DNA of 64,000 nucleotides from Pararge aegeria (Eukaryota > Arthropoda > Insecta > Lepidoptera > Nymphalidae), in assembly GCF_905163445.1 (NCBI RefSeq), contig NC_053197.1, positions 1,612,001 to 1,676,000 on the forward strand, in the 5' to 3' direction. The notes below the pieces were generated by a model. It made no database searches. It saw only the letters and a program-made list of their open reading frames with translations, and was not told where the DNA came from. The position numbers and the translations under genes are program-made. Numbering within the stretch: position 1 is the stretch's first letter; the number at the start of each line of letters is the position of its first letter. This document shows, in pieces, positions 39,371 to 48,460 of this stretch.

Positions 39371-39437
39371 GTGGACGTCTTTCGGTTGATATGATGACGA
39401 TGACGATGAACTACGGTCTGATCGACCGTAGTTCATC
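39371..39437. repeat. RTE-like tail and a perfect 14-bp hairpin
   Basis: GTGGACGTCTTTCGGTTGAT-ATGATGACG is the typical 3' end of RTE-type LINEs. Then GATGAACTACGGTC, loop TGATC, GACCGTAGTTCATC (39405-39437), a perfect stem. Confidence 0.75.
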
Positions 39438-39674
39438 ACTGTGGTGTACCACAGGTATTCCTTTTATCATCAGGATTTAGAGCCAAAATCCGACACGCTG
39501 CTCTAATGCTGCTTTGCGGGCATATGGGATTAAATTATCACATGTTTGCGATGAAAATCGAGACCAATGGTTTAAAGTGCAATCCAAGGCACACAGAATC
39601 CTGCGTCAACCTTGACATTTCATGCTGGTACCGATTTCATGACATGAAACCAGATTTTCTTCCTTTTTTATTTT

Positions 39675-39855
39675 TACTACAAGTTAGCCCTTGACTGCCA
39701 TCCCACCTGGTGATAAGTGATGATGCAATCTAAGCTTTACAGTTAATATTAAAGTCATACCTCTAATCTGTTGCTACGCGATGTACGGGCACGTTTTGGT
39801 CGGTAGGGTGACAACTAGCCACGGCCGAAGCCGGACCAGAAAAAAATATCGAAAT
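39675..39855 (-). mobile_element. SINE-C 3' part
   Basis: ACTACAAGTTAGCCCTTGAC, CCACCTGGTGATAAGTG, CATACCTCTAATCTGTTGC, GACAACTAGCCACGGCCG. Confidence 0.8.
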
Positions 39856-39859
39856 ATAT

Positions 39860-40040
39860 CGCCGTTGGGCACAGGCCTCTTTTCTTATAGAACAGAATGA
39901 TTTAGAGCACATACCCGCCACGTTACTTAAATGCGGGTTGGTGGTACCAATAACCTAACAATTCTTGGCTCGACATGGGAATGGTACCCAGGTCCTGATC
40001 CGTAGTGGAATATATCAACCACAAGGCCAACGAGGCAGTA
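39860..40040. repeat. diverged lepidopteran SINE (K-like)
   Basis: GTTGGGCACAGGCCTCTTTTC, AGAGCACATACCCGCCACG, ATGCGGGTTGGTGG, TACCCAGGTCC, ACCACAAGGCCAACGAGGC. The last part, on the minus strand, is tRNA-like. Compare 45.0, 45.6 and 53.1 kb. Confidence 0.55.
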
Positions 40041-40382
40041 TTTTATATATTACTTTTATATTCATAGGTATTTTAATAGTGTAATATTCATGAAGACGGG
40101 CGCCACTCTCCCGAATTGCAGTAAAATATTACGCGAAGATAATAGTGAAATATCCTGCTATTATACGTGAGAAACCTATTATGAAACAAGAAATCACAGC
40201 CCGAAAACCTATATCAATTGTGAACCTTGTCCCCTTACAATAAGAGCTAGATAAAATACCTTTATATTCAGAAGTAGATACAGAGGTCGTATATCAAAAC
40301 GCCTAGATAGCGCCAGCTGTACTATGAATTTAACCTACAATAGACTGTATGGAAACGGTTATTCCCATTCGGTGGAACACCA
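40041..40382. other. no feature recognised
   Basis: Nothing supportable except a CGCCTAGATAGCGCC block at 40300-40314. Confidence 0.35.
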
Positions 40383-40640
40383 TTGCTTGCGAGGCTAGCG
40401 TTTCAGGAGTGGGGTCAAGTCGGTAAGTCGGCAATGTATGAGGGATTTCTTGATGATGCGGCGGGTTTTATTGATGTAGTTGAAAGCGTAGGCGGTGCAC
40501 ACGTTAAACAAATGAACGCCGGTGATGGCGTGGACGAATTGTCGACAAATGCATGCGAGCCGCATTGTGACTGTGCGAGTAGTGGGATACAGCGCGGTCT
40601 ATACATATGTCATTGTTGCGTTTAGAGTGTTAGCACACTG
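40383..40640. other. GC-rich island with opposed open frames
   Basis: Markedly richer in GC and CpG than its surroundings. The plus-strand frame (80 codons, 40383-40625) has FLDDAAGFIDVVESVGG and an end with six Cys/His residues (CEPHCDCAS, CHCC). The minus strand is open for 63 codons (40415-40606). Neither resembles a family I know. It could be a decayed repeat, a CpG-rich piece of a host gene, or chance given the low stop frequency of GC-rich DNA. Confidence 0.35.
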
Positions 40641-40824
40641 GAGGTATGTCGGTAGACAAAAACACGCCTTAACTAGTGGTTTCGATTGAAAAAAAGTTTT
40701 TTTTTTTAAATTTCTGCTCGCATCTTTTACAAAACAGAAAAATTTTAAAGATTGTTTTTGCGGAGTTTCTTGCGTTTCAAAAGTCCTTAAACTAGGCCCA
40801 CTTGAAATAAATGAATTTCGAATT
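40641..40824. other. no feature recognised
   Basis: A CR1-tail-like TTGCGTTTCAAAAGTCC and CTTGAAATAAATGAATTTCG at 40771-40820 may be a plus-strand LINE scrap. Confidence 0.4.
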
Positions 40825-41137
40825 ATTTTTTACTGCGATTTCACCTAATGGTAAGTCGTTATGCAGTCTAAGATGGTAGCGGGCTAACCTGTTAGGGAGT
40901 ATGGTAGTCATACCCCTAATAGGTTTCTACGCGACATCCTACCAGAACACTAAATCACGTTTTTGTCGGTAGGGTGGTAACTAGCCAGGGTCAAAGCCTC
41001 CCACCAGAGAAGACCAGAGAAAATTCAGAAATTATGAATTCCCAAATTGCCCCTACCGAAAATCAAACCCGGGCCGCCCTTCTTAAATTCACAGCACTCA
41101 CCGCCGCGCCAGGGAGGTCGTCTTAGGACGAGTATTT
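40825..41137 (-). mobile_element. SINE-C copy, full length
   Basis: TTTTTTACTGCGATTTCACC, GTCTAAGATGGTAGCGGGC, GAGTATGGTAGTCATACCCC, GGTAGGGTGGTAACTAGCC, AATTGCCCCTACCGAAAATC, head CACCGCCGCGCCAGGGAGG. Confidence 0.9.
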
Positions 41138-41295
41138 CTGTTTAGAAGTAGCAGAGCGTTTTGTGACAGAGCACGTCCCAAGAAGTACCACGTCATGCTC
41201 ATATCTTATATCTTTAAACGAGCAATTCTTGTATATATATATATATATTATATTATAGTTATATTTTATTTATATATTTGTATAATTTTAAATCT
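41138..41295. repeat. repeat G scrap and (TA)n run
   Basis: CAGAGCGTTTTGTGACAGAGC then ACGTCCCAAGAAGTACC. A (TA)n run at 41231-41250. Confidence 0.5.
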
Positions 41296-41480
41296 TATTT
41301 ATTGCACCACCTACCTCTTTTCTATGTTTTTTCCTTTTACGCCATTGGTTGCCTGGAAGAAATCGCTATGTAGCGATAAGGCCACCAAATAGTACTCTCT
41401 TGATATGTATTTATATCTCTGTAACTACTTTTTTTCTTTGGTGTACAATAAAAGTGTATTCATTCATTCATTCATTCATA
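41296..41480 (+). mobile_element. T1 LINE 3' end with (ATTC)n tail
   Basis: TTTTACGCCATTGGTTGCCTG, GAAGAAATCGCTATGTAGCG, ATAAGGCCACCAAATAG, GGTGTACAATAAAAGTGTATTC, then (ATTC)5. Confidence 0.85.
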
Positions 41481-41707
41481 TATACAATTGGAATCTCGGA
41501 ATCGGCTCCAACGATTTTCACAAAATTTAGTATACAGGTGGTTTCGGGGGCGATAAATCGATCTAGCTAGGATTCATTTTTAGAAAATGTCATTTTATTT
41601 GTGCTTTCCGGTAATAACCGATTTGGTAACCGAAGTTGCACGGATCAGCTAGTCTGTTGTAAAGCAGCATAGTTGCAATGCGGACGAAGAACGCGGGCAA
41701 AAGCTAG
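41481..41707 (+). mobile_element. Helitron with two successive 3' ends
   Basis: Body ACAATTGGAATCTCGGAATC, GGCTCCAACGATTTTCAC, CGATAAATCGATCTAGCTAGG. One CTAG-T end follows GCACGGATCAG at 41649-41652. A second CTAG-T end follows GCGGACGAAGAACGCGGGCA-AAAG at 41704-41707. The 5' TC end is not obvious at the LINE junction. Confidence 0.6.
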
Positions 41708-42279
41708 TCAGCTAAGTAAAGTACAGCTAATCTTATAATTAATAAAGATCTATTAACTTTAGTTGTGAAAAGCATCTTTCGCTTCAGGAGTGTCTCGCAA
41801 GGCGAATGGACCAAAACTTTTACCGAAACAAAAAGTCCCTAGTGTGTTTTTACACTAAAGTTTCGGACAACGTGCTGTTCCAGCGAAAACCACAATCATA
41901 CATATATATATACGACGTGTGTCTGTATGTACAGCAGCGGATTGAGTTAGATGGCTATGTGGGATGGTGTTCTAATTTTTTCGACGTGTGGGAGGATGAT
42001 TTTTGAAGACGAAATTGCGTTACCAAATTGAGCTATTTGTTCATAAATTTTATAACATCCTTAAGTTTAAAACTATCTGTCCTTTCAAAACTATCTGTCC
42101 TCTATCTCCATCCATTTTTGTCCTCTACTATCAAGTTGTCATCCTAGGTGTAAGTTCGACGACTTTCGCCAACGTTTCGAAGTATGTTTCGACTTATAGC
42201 TTTCAGTAACTGCTATACTAAGAACCAGTGAGTAGCCGGATTTAGGTCTATGATTAAAGATTACAAACTAAGATTTTAG
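41708..42279. other. no feature recognised
   Basis: AACTATCTGTCC is repeated in near-tandem (42070 and 42089). The 66-68 residue frames lack motifs. Confidence 0.35.
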
Positions 42280-42310
42280 TGGTTAATCAACATTTATTAA
42301 ATATAGTTTA

Positions 42311-42434
42311 ACGGGTACATACCGCGATAATGTTTTTGGATTTGTCGATATTTCGATCGTGGTCACGACGGGACCCTGGGCAACTGGGTCGAAATATCGA
42401 CAAATCCAAAGACATTATCGTGGTATGTACCCGT
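42311..42434. repeat. fold-back repeat, 46-bp arms
   Basis: Left arm ACGGGTACATACCGCGATAA-TG ... GTCGATATTTCGA (42311-42356). Right arm TCGAAATATCGACAAATCC ... TGGTATGTACCCGT (42389-42434). About three mismatches. The loop holds CGTGGTCACGACGGGACCC and CAACTGGG. A half copy is at 20.8 kb. Confidence 0.85.
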
Positions 42435-42600
42435 TGATTTACAGGTATATATTTTGGCTTAGGTATAAAATATTTAGTATATATTTTGGCTATGGTATCT
42501 TTGTTATATATATAACTGAATTTCTGGTCATTTTTAAATAGATTTCATTTATTCATTCAAATAATTTCTGCTGAGTTATTTAAATTTAGAAGTACGTTCG
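42435..42600. other. no feature recognised
   Basis: GTATATATTTTGGCT is repeated at 42446 and 42478. Confidence 0.35.
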
Positions 42601-42920
42601 ATGTCATCATCATATCAACCCATTATCGGCCCACTATAGGGCACAGGTCTCCTCCCACAATGAGAAGGGGTTAAGGCCGTAAACCACCACGCTGGCCCAG
42701 TGCGGATTGGTGGACTCCACACACCTTTAAGAACATATGTAAAACTCTCAGGCATGCAGGTTTCCTCACGACGTTTTCGTTCACCGTTGAAGCAAGTGTA
42801 ATTTTAATAACTTAGAACGCACATAACTTAGAAAAGTTAGAGGTGCGTGCTAGGATTCAAACTCGCCCTGCTCTGAAAGTGAAGTCGAGCTCCTATCCAC
42901 TGGGCTGTCACCGCTTCTTT
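42601..42920 (-). mobile_element. SINE-A copy, full length
   Basis: ATCATCATATCAACCCATTA, CCTCCCACAATGAGAAGGGG, TGCGGATTGGTGGACTCCAC, CACGACGTTTTCGTTCACCG, GGCTGTCACCGCTTC. A near-consensus copy. Confidence 0.9.
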
Positions 42921-43475
42921 ATCATAGATTTTCATGCAAGTTTATATATTTAATTGTAGTGTAATCTTATTTCGTAATAAGAGTGATAATATGTTGATAA
43001 GTTTATTAGATTGCTTCGAGTTAAAGATATGCAAAGTACACTTTCCCTTATTAAAACAATTGACCTAAAATACTATGGAGCTAGAGACATGTAACACAAT
43101 CGTAAATAATACCTCTATTGTCCTGCCTACCCACGTCATAGGCCTTATTACAGAAGATAAAAGGTCAAATTGGCATATCAAATGAAACTGTTACTCGGAT
43201 GTAAGCGGTTTCGCGTAGGTTTTCCATATGCTCTTACATCTCTTAGACTTCCTTCTTTGGTTAGCGTGGGATGTTTGAAACCCATTAATGGGTTTCAAAG
43301 TTTAATTTAGGTGGAAAATTATAATAAAAGTCACGACGAAAAAAAACTTCTGCAGTTCTCTAAGACGGCGTCAACAGTTCATAATATTTACATTCATAAA
43401 AAATCTGACGTCAATGAATATATAATTTAATAAACTAGAAGTTACAATATTAAAATCGCTCATTGCTAATGTAAG
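42921..43475. other. no feature recognised
   Basis: AACCCATTAATGGGTT palindrome at 43278-43293. Otherwise nothing. Confidence 0.35.
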
Positions 43476-43570
43476 ATGATCAACTGGCGCAGTGGGCAGC
43501 TACCCGGCTTTCCGAGTCCAAGGCCGCGGTTCGATTCCTACTACTTTATTATGGCAAATATTTACATTAA
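43476..43570 (+). mobile_element. SINE-B head only
   Basis: GATCAACTGGCGCAGTGGGC, GAGTCCAAGGCCGCGGTTCG. The body is lost after CTACTACTTTATT. Confidence 0.75.
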
Positions 43571-43865
43571 AAAAAAAGTCTGACGCGGCGGGAGGACAGC
43601 GGCATAATTTTTTAGGTAGGCATTTTGTTTCGAATGTCCGGGTGTTAAAGAGGCATAGTATGGTAGGCCTAGTTATGCAGGAATTAATTACGCATACAAA
43701 GCCTGAACGTTTTAAATGATACGCCGGCATTGTGGCCGCTCTTTGAGCCCACCATCAAGATAAATAATTGTGGTTATTCTGACTTAACGCGGTCTACTTA
43801 AATTGCGAATAAGGGTTTATGGGGTTTCTTTTAGCAACAGCTCGTTACTTTTTTGTTTATCAAAG
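43571..43865. other. no feature recognised
   Basis: Opposed frames of 75-76 residues starting in the SINE head; shadows. Confidence 0.35.
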
Positions 43866-44080
43866 TCAAAGTCAAATATTTCTTTATTCTAATAGGCACA
43901 TAGATGGCTCTTTTGATGCGTGCCATTAGTAAAATATGACAAAGAAGTGAGTTGACGGCTATAACTAAATTTGTCAACTTAAAACTAAATCAACGAGGGT
44001 TCCAAACGCGCCCTGGTCTAATAAGAAGCCCACAACAAACTTAGCCGGTTTTCTTTTGTTATCACCATCACACATTGTAA
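43866..44080 (-). mobile_element. T2 LINE 3' end
   Basis: CAAAGTCAAAGTCAAATATTTC tail, ATAGGCACATAGATGGC, CGAGGGTTCCAAACGCGCCC, GAAGCCCACAACAAACTTAGCC. Bounded exactly by a Helitron TC at 44081. Confidence 0.85.
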
Positions 44081-44457
44081 TCTATATATATAAAAGAAAG
44101 TTGTGTTAGTTACACCATTTATAACTCAAGAACGGCTGGACCAATTTTTATTAGATGTATTTGGTTTTTTTGGATTCCTCTTACACCGGAATAAGATAAT
44201 AAGTATTAAAATATAACATTATTACATAAATACTGTTCCAATGTACGTTTTAGTTGTTCTTCCGTCTAAGGTTTTTTGTATCAAAATTGTAGTGGTAATC
44301 ATAAATTATTGGCAAGAACCATCTTGCATAAAATACGATCTGTTCGTTTGGAAGCCACAATACGAGAAACAAACACTCAGATACAATGATGTCCACGTTG
44401 TGCTTATAACACCCCTATTTTATGGATCAGGGGTTGAGAACATTATAACGCAGAAAG
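44081..44457 (+). mobile_element. Helitron 5' part, 3' end lost
   Basis: TCTATATATATAAAAGAAAG-TTGTG, CACCATTTATAACTCAAG, AACGGCTGGACCAATTTTTAT. The interior to about 44457 has a 73-residue frame (44241-44462) that looks like the captured or helicase-flanking sequence of larger Helitrons but shows no Rep or helicase motif. It is interrupted by a T1 tail. Confidence 0.65.
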
Positions 44458-44660
44458 TATGAATGAATGAATGAACACATTTTTATTGTACACCACATAA
44501 ACATACAGAAAAATTGTAAATAAAAATTTAACGAAAAGTATACAATTTGACGGCCATATCGCTACCAAGCAACCAATGGCGTAAAGCAGCAAACGCAGCT
44601 CATGAAGAGAGGTAGGTGGTGCATATATAAACATGTATATTTTCATATATATAAAACATA
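44458..44660 (-). mobile_element. T1 LINE 3' end
   Basis: (GAAT)n tail, CATTTTTATTGTACACCACA, TACAATTTGACGGCCATATC, AAGCAACCAATGGCGTAAAG, GAGGTAGGTGGTGC. Confidence 0.85.
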
Positions 44661-45023
44661 AATACAATAAGAAATTAGGCTGAATTATGCTAAACAACTC
44701 TCGTAACAGTTCAATACACATATATATTTGCATATATTCCTATAAATATATAAATACTATGAACTAAGAAATTAGGCTGACTTATGGTAAACGATTCGGT
44801 TGAATGTAACCTTTTTCTTAAATTTCGACGCGTTTGGAACACCGTGGGGTATTACGGGTATTATACGGGTCCGACATTACCACCGGGCCTGGTGGTGCGG
44901 TGGTATCGATTTCCCCACGAAAAAATAAGAACGGTGCTTACAGAGATGTCATCATCAATCGTCAATAACATTCTATTGCCTCATTCAACAAGAGGATTGG
45001 GTACCAAGCTGGGCAGACGGGTT
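44661..45023. other. unassigned; weak 90-codon frame
   Basis: AACTAAGAAATTAGGCTGA and AATAAGAAATTAGGCTGAATT form a short direct repeat (44669 and 44763). The frame at 44784-45056 runs into repeat K and has no domain. Confidence 0.4.
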
Positions 45024-45157
45024 GTTAAAAAAGATTCATCTTCCGCAGCCTTCTAATATCCCACTGCTGGCCGCAGGCCTCCTCTCTCATAGGCAATACG
45101 GTTTCAGAGAATAGACTCACCGCTCCACTGCTGGTTGGTGGGCTTTCAAAAAATTGG
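45024..45157. repeat. repeat K, copy 1
   Basis: GTTGTTAAAAAAGATTCATC, CCGCAGCCTTCTAATATCCC, CACTGCTGGCCGCAGGCC, TCCTCTCTCATAGG, CTGGTTGGTGGGCTTTC. Copy 2 lies 600 bp downstream in the same direction. Confidence 0.75.
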
Positions 45158-45600
45158 TTGTCTGTAAAGTCGGCTTACCGACAATAGTTGAACGTGACAA
45201 CGTCGTAAGAAAATACTGATGGAATGGTTGCATTTTTCAAAAGAAAATTTTAATTTTATTTGTTTGATAGATATTACCGTTGCTATAAACAATTGACAGC
45301 ACATTCACTTTTCACTGCACTTCATCCTTGTCGAAAACATGTAAATGTATTATTGTAAAGAAGCTGTCCACGCGGACGCATCGCTCACTCAAGTAGGAGA
45401 GAGACAGATGTCGAACGCGGAGGCCGACTGGTGCCTCTTTGTCGCTCGTTCCGCGCTCTCGCTTGCACTTCAAGCCGCCTGGATGCCGCGTTGGATGGAA
45501 CGCCTCAGAGTGAGGTAACGCCGCATACGTCATGTTTTTTCATGCGTGCAGCCGGCTCCATCGAATGATAAGACGTTGTCACGTCAAAAATGCGATAAAA
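45158..45600. mobile_element. TIR element, copy 1 (internally deleted)
   Basis: Inverted ends AACGTGACAACGTCGTAAGA (45191) and GATAAGACGTTGTCACGTC (45567-45585). Interior: CTGATGGAATGGTTGCATTT, GTTTGATAGATATT, GCTGTCCACGCGGACGCATC, GAGAGAGACAGATGTCGAAC, CGTTCCGCGCTCTCGCTTGC. Compared with copy 2 at 50476-51033 it lacks about 120 bp after GATAGATATT and has an extra CCTGGATGCCGCGTTGGATG. The superfamily is uncertain. Confidence 0.8.
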
Positions 45601-45619
45601 TTTAACATTTATCTTACGG

Positions 45620-45768
45620 GTCGTTAAAAAAAAGATTCATCATCCGCAGCCTTTTAACATCCTTCTGCTGGGCGAAGGCCTCCTCTCTCACAGGAAATAC
45701 GGTTAATAGAGCAAAGACTCACCACGCTGCTCCAATGCTGGTTTGTGGGCTTTCAAAAGATGTAATAA
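45620..45768. repeat. repeat K, copy 2
   Basis: GGTCGTTAAAAAAAAGATTC, CCGCAGCCTTTTAACATCC, TTCTGCTGGGCGAAGGCC, CACCACGCTGCTCCAATGC. It sits immediately after the TIR element, so copies K1 and K2 bracket it. Confidence 0.75.
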
Positions 45769-46110
45769 AATTTAATATCTATCTTACGTGGTTTTTATAA
45801 TCTACAGGTTTATCTACATTAAACTATGGTACAAATAGCCGTCAGTTGGTACGTGAATTGTAAAACACTAGATATAAAAGCCAGTCGCGAGTGACAACTA
45901 GTCGATTGTATTTTCGCAAACGTCACTCCTACACCACTAGTTTACGGAGCGTGAAAATTCGATTCACATCTATTCCGCTGTCGGGAATTTTGGATACAGC
46001 GGAGAATCCGTTTCGACAATTCGCCGGCGAGAGCACAGTGAAATTTTATGTTTCCACTATTTTGGTGTCGCTAGGAATTGTGGAAAAAGACAAATCTTGT
46101 TTTGAGCGAA
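45769..46110 (+). promoter_or_regulatory. TATA-bearing segment with a 74-codon frame
   Basis: GATATAAAAGCC (TATAAA 45873-45878), about 27 bp before CTAGTCGATT. Downstream a frame at 45891-46115 starts with GTG, is mildly basic and has no domain I know. The sequence is more GC-balanced than its neighbours. An LTR-type leader is as likely as a gene promoter. Confidence 0.3.
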
Positions 46111-46352
46111 TCTGACAATGAAAATGGCGGTACTTGTACCAAGATATGGCGGTAATAGCACTTTATCCTATAGTCATGCGCCAGGACAGAATTATAAGAA
46201 AAATACTACCCAAAAGGACAGGAAAATAAACAGTCGTACACATTTATTCATTCGTCCATCAATGCATGTTTTGCTGGCCGCTGCAGTAATGTACTCGTAC
46301 TATTTTAAATACCCATTCATCGAAGTCGGGTGAAACCGCGGGAAACAGCTAG
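46111..46352 (+). mobile_element. Helitron 3' part
   Basis: CATCGAAGTCGGGTGAAACC-GCGGGAAACAGCTAG-T, with CTAG at 46349-46352. This is the standard 3' ending. Its 5' boundary is not seen. Confidence 0.55.
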
Positions 46353-46611
46353 TCGATTATAAACATGATCGCAATGCAGCTAATAATCTGAGAGAGCGTT
46401 GCGGGCGAAGTGTATTCAGCGTGGAATCTGTGCGACATCCGCGGCATCCCGATATTGTGCCGAGCCGATAGATACCAGTCCATGTGGTTTAGAGGCGTTG
46501 GAGTATTCCGTAATTAGCATATTATCTGTGGCCCTTGTCGCTACGGCATCAAGATGTAACCCATTTCTATACCGATCCACTGGTTAGGATCAGCTATGTG
46601 CAACTTAACAT
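46353..46611. other. no feature recognised
   Basis: A 62-residue frame with no motif. Some similarity in tone to repeat G (TGGTTTAGAGGCGTTGG), not convincing. Confidence 0.35.
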
Positions 46612-46905
46612 CATTATATTGGATAGAAGCAGGCGTTACTTTTCGGAGTACCATGATATATTATGAAAATTAATCTTAATTTGTTATACTCCGCGAAAAG
46701 CAGGAGAATCTGTATAGTGTTATTTATAATTTCTTCAATACTTATAATCCACACCAAACAGATCTTCGGGAATGTACCCTCTACGCCGTTAAGCAACAGT
46801 TAATAATAAGAACTATTCACCATTCACTATTCATTGTAAAGTCAACATCTCCTGCTTTCCGCGTAGTATATAGCAAATTAAGCTTAATTTTCATAATATA
46901 TAATC
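46612..46905 (-). repeat. repeat D, fold-back variant
   Basis: ATTGGATAGAAGCAGGCG, CATGATATATTATGAAAATT, AATGTACCCTCTACGCCG, a CTATTCACCATTCACTATTC partial tandem, CATCTCCTGCTTTCCGCG, GCAAATTAAGCTTAATTTTC. Unlike the three fold-back copies with clear duplications, I see no flanking repeat here. Confidence 0.75.
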
Positions 46906-46927
46906 AATATAATCATTCGAGGGCACC

Positions 46928-47068
46928 AGATCACGCGGAAGATCGCCCATGAGATGGGCTGACCAAATAAAGGCTGCAGTGGCTGTCCCCTTACATGAGT
47001 GTGCTAGGAAGGCAGCTGCCAGAGAAGAGTGGCGACGAATAGTCAAGCGTGCCACAACCCTTAAGTGA
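46928..47068 (+). pseudogene. non-LTR LINE ORF2 C-terminus, 46 codons
   Basis: Open frame with RSRGRSPMRWADQIKAAVAV, then PLHECARKAAAREEWRRIV and KRATTLK, stop TGA. The R.RGR.P.RW.DQI...........EWR.IV pattern is the final domain of RTE-like insect LINE ORFs. Only the end is left. It follows a D copy directly and leads into a DHDRSD-like GACCACGACCGCTCTGAC stretch, also typical of this LINE end. Confidence 0.72.
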
Positions 47069-47298
47069 CGACCACGACCGCTCTGACAAGAGCGAACCGA
47101 CTGAGAAGAAGAATCATTATTATCAACCCATCGCTCACTACAGGGTTCTGGTACCCAGAACGAGAAGTGTACACGGCACCTCTTGGCAAAATCAATATAA
47201 AGTGTCTTTTAGACGGACATGCAACAATTTCATCAAAGGAAAACGTACGGTTCCCGCCATATTTGATGAAACCAAATGTATTGTTCTTTAAAGTTATT
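47069..47298. repeat. LINE 3' end and SINE-A scrap
   Basis: GAAGAAGAATC at 47104 may be the LINE tail. TCAACCCATCGCTCACTACAGG at 47124-47145 is a SINE-A (minus) scrap. The 80- and 86-residue frames are not genes. Confidence 0.4.
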
Positions 47299-48005
47299 GA
47301 AGTTATACTTCTTTTTGCGCGTTAGGGAAAAATTATGAGAGTTAATTTTTAAGATGCGCACGCACACCGTCTCAAAAAACCGACACTCTGAGCTATAGTT
47401 TACATTTTAGTTTTAAAAATAAAGTAAATATCAACATGTTTAAGTTGTTTGCTAAAATAAAAAATGTCCATTTCTTTAATTATGTAGTTTTTTTTTTTTT
47501 TTTGTGATAATTAAACAAACTTTATTTAACTAGACAATCTGTTATAATAAAACTTTCAATTAATGAAATACCTTTTTTCTATTGTTAGTGTCGTTTTTTA
47601 TTCCACATTTACTTTCTGTACCGATAACATTATTATATATAGTTTTAATATTAGTTATTTTACCACATAGTATTTTATTTTATATTATATATGTACTGTT
47701 TTTGTAATTTTCGTAATTATTAATATGTATGTATATTCTTAGAGTTTTGCGCACCGCTATAAGGATTCGTATGTGGCCAATTCCTCATAATGGTTGCCTG
47801 GAAGAAATCGCTATAAGTGATAAGGCCGCCTTTGTTACACAAATTTAATTGTACCTTTGTTGTTTTTGTCTCTTTTTTTTTTTGTCTTGTGTGCAATAAA
47901 GTATTTTTGATTGATTGATTGATTTTTTCTACGAACGTAGGATAATGCGGAAGATAAAGTTTTCTAAGAGATTTTCATCTTGTTACGCGAAAGAAGTATA
48001 ACTTC
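47299..48005. mobile_element. MITE M1 copy 2, split by a LINE
   Basis: GAAGTTATACTTCTTTTTGCGC (47299) and ACGCGAAAGAAGTATAACTTC (to 48005) are the ends. Shared interior blocks: GCGCACGCACACCGTCTC, CCGACACTCTGAGCTATAG, TTTTTTCTACGAACGTAGG. Orientation is opposite to the 13.7-kb copy. Without the insert the element would be about 375 bp. Confidence 0.8.
47591..47921 (+). mobile_element. T4 LINE 3' end with (GATT)n tail, inside M1
   Basis: GGTTGCCTGGAAGAAATCGC, TATAAGTGATAAGGCCGCC, TTGTGTGCAATAAAGTATTTTTGATTGATTGATT. Close to T1 in its GCCTGGAAGAAATCGC block but with a different tail repeat. Confidence 0.75.
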
Positions 48006-48069
48006 TGACGCGTGTTCATAAATACACACACGTTTTTTATGTCATATTAAAACTTATTATATAAGTATT

Positions 48070-48240
48070 TTCATCATCATCTTAACCCATTATCGGCCCA
48101 CTACAGGTCTCCTCCCGAAATGAGAAGGGTGTTGGTACCCCACTGGCCAAGTCTAGATTTGAGACTTCACAAGCCTTTGAGAACCTTATGGAAGACTTTT
48201 CGGTATCTAGGTTTCCTCGCGATGTTTTCCTTCACCGTAC
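48070..48240 (-). mobile_element. SINE-A, 3' part, first of two in tandem
   Basis: CATCATCATCTTAACCCATT, CTCCTCCCGAAATGAGAAGG, CCCCACTGGCCAAGTC, TTTCCTCGCGATGTTTTCC. Breaks off at CACCGT. Confidence 0.8.
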
Positions 48241-48259
48241 AAGGGATATTTGTTACATC

Positions 48260-48460
48260 ATTCATCATCATCACATCAACCCATTAACGGCCCGCTACAG
48301 AGCACAGGTCTCTCCACAATGGGAAGTGGTTATGGTTGAAGTCCACCACGCTGGCCCAGTGCGGATTGGTGGACTCTACACACCTCAGGCATGTGTGTTC
48401 CCTCACGATGTTTTCCTTCACTGTTGAAGCAAGTGATATTTTAATTACTTAAAATTTTAA
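48260..48460 (-). mobile_element. SINE-A, 3' two thirds, second of two in tandem
   Basis: CATCATCATCACATCAACCC, GGTTATGGTTGAAGTCCACC, CACGATGTTTTCCTTCACTG, ATTTTAATTACTTAAAATTTT. The head is missing. Confidence 0.82.

Noticed and set aside
40415..40606. 63-residue minus-strand proline/serine-rich protein
   Set aside because: It is the antisense of an equally open plus frame in GC-rich DNA. There is no evidence favouring it.
48072..48460. CRISPR-like or satellite array
   Set aside because: Only two truncated SINE-A copies in tandem. No regular spacers, and the genome is eukaryotic.
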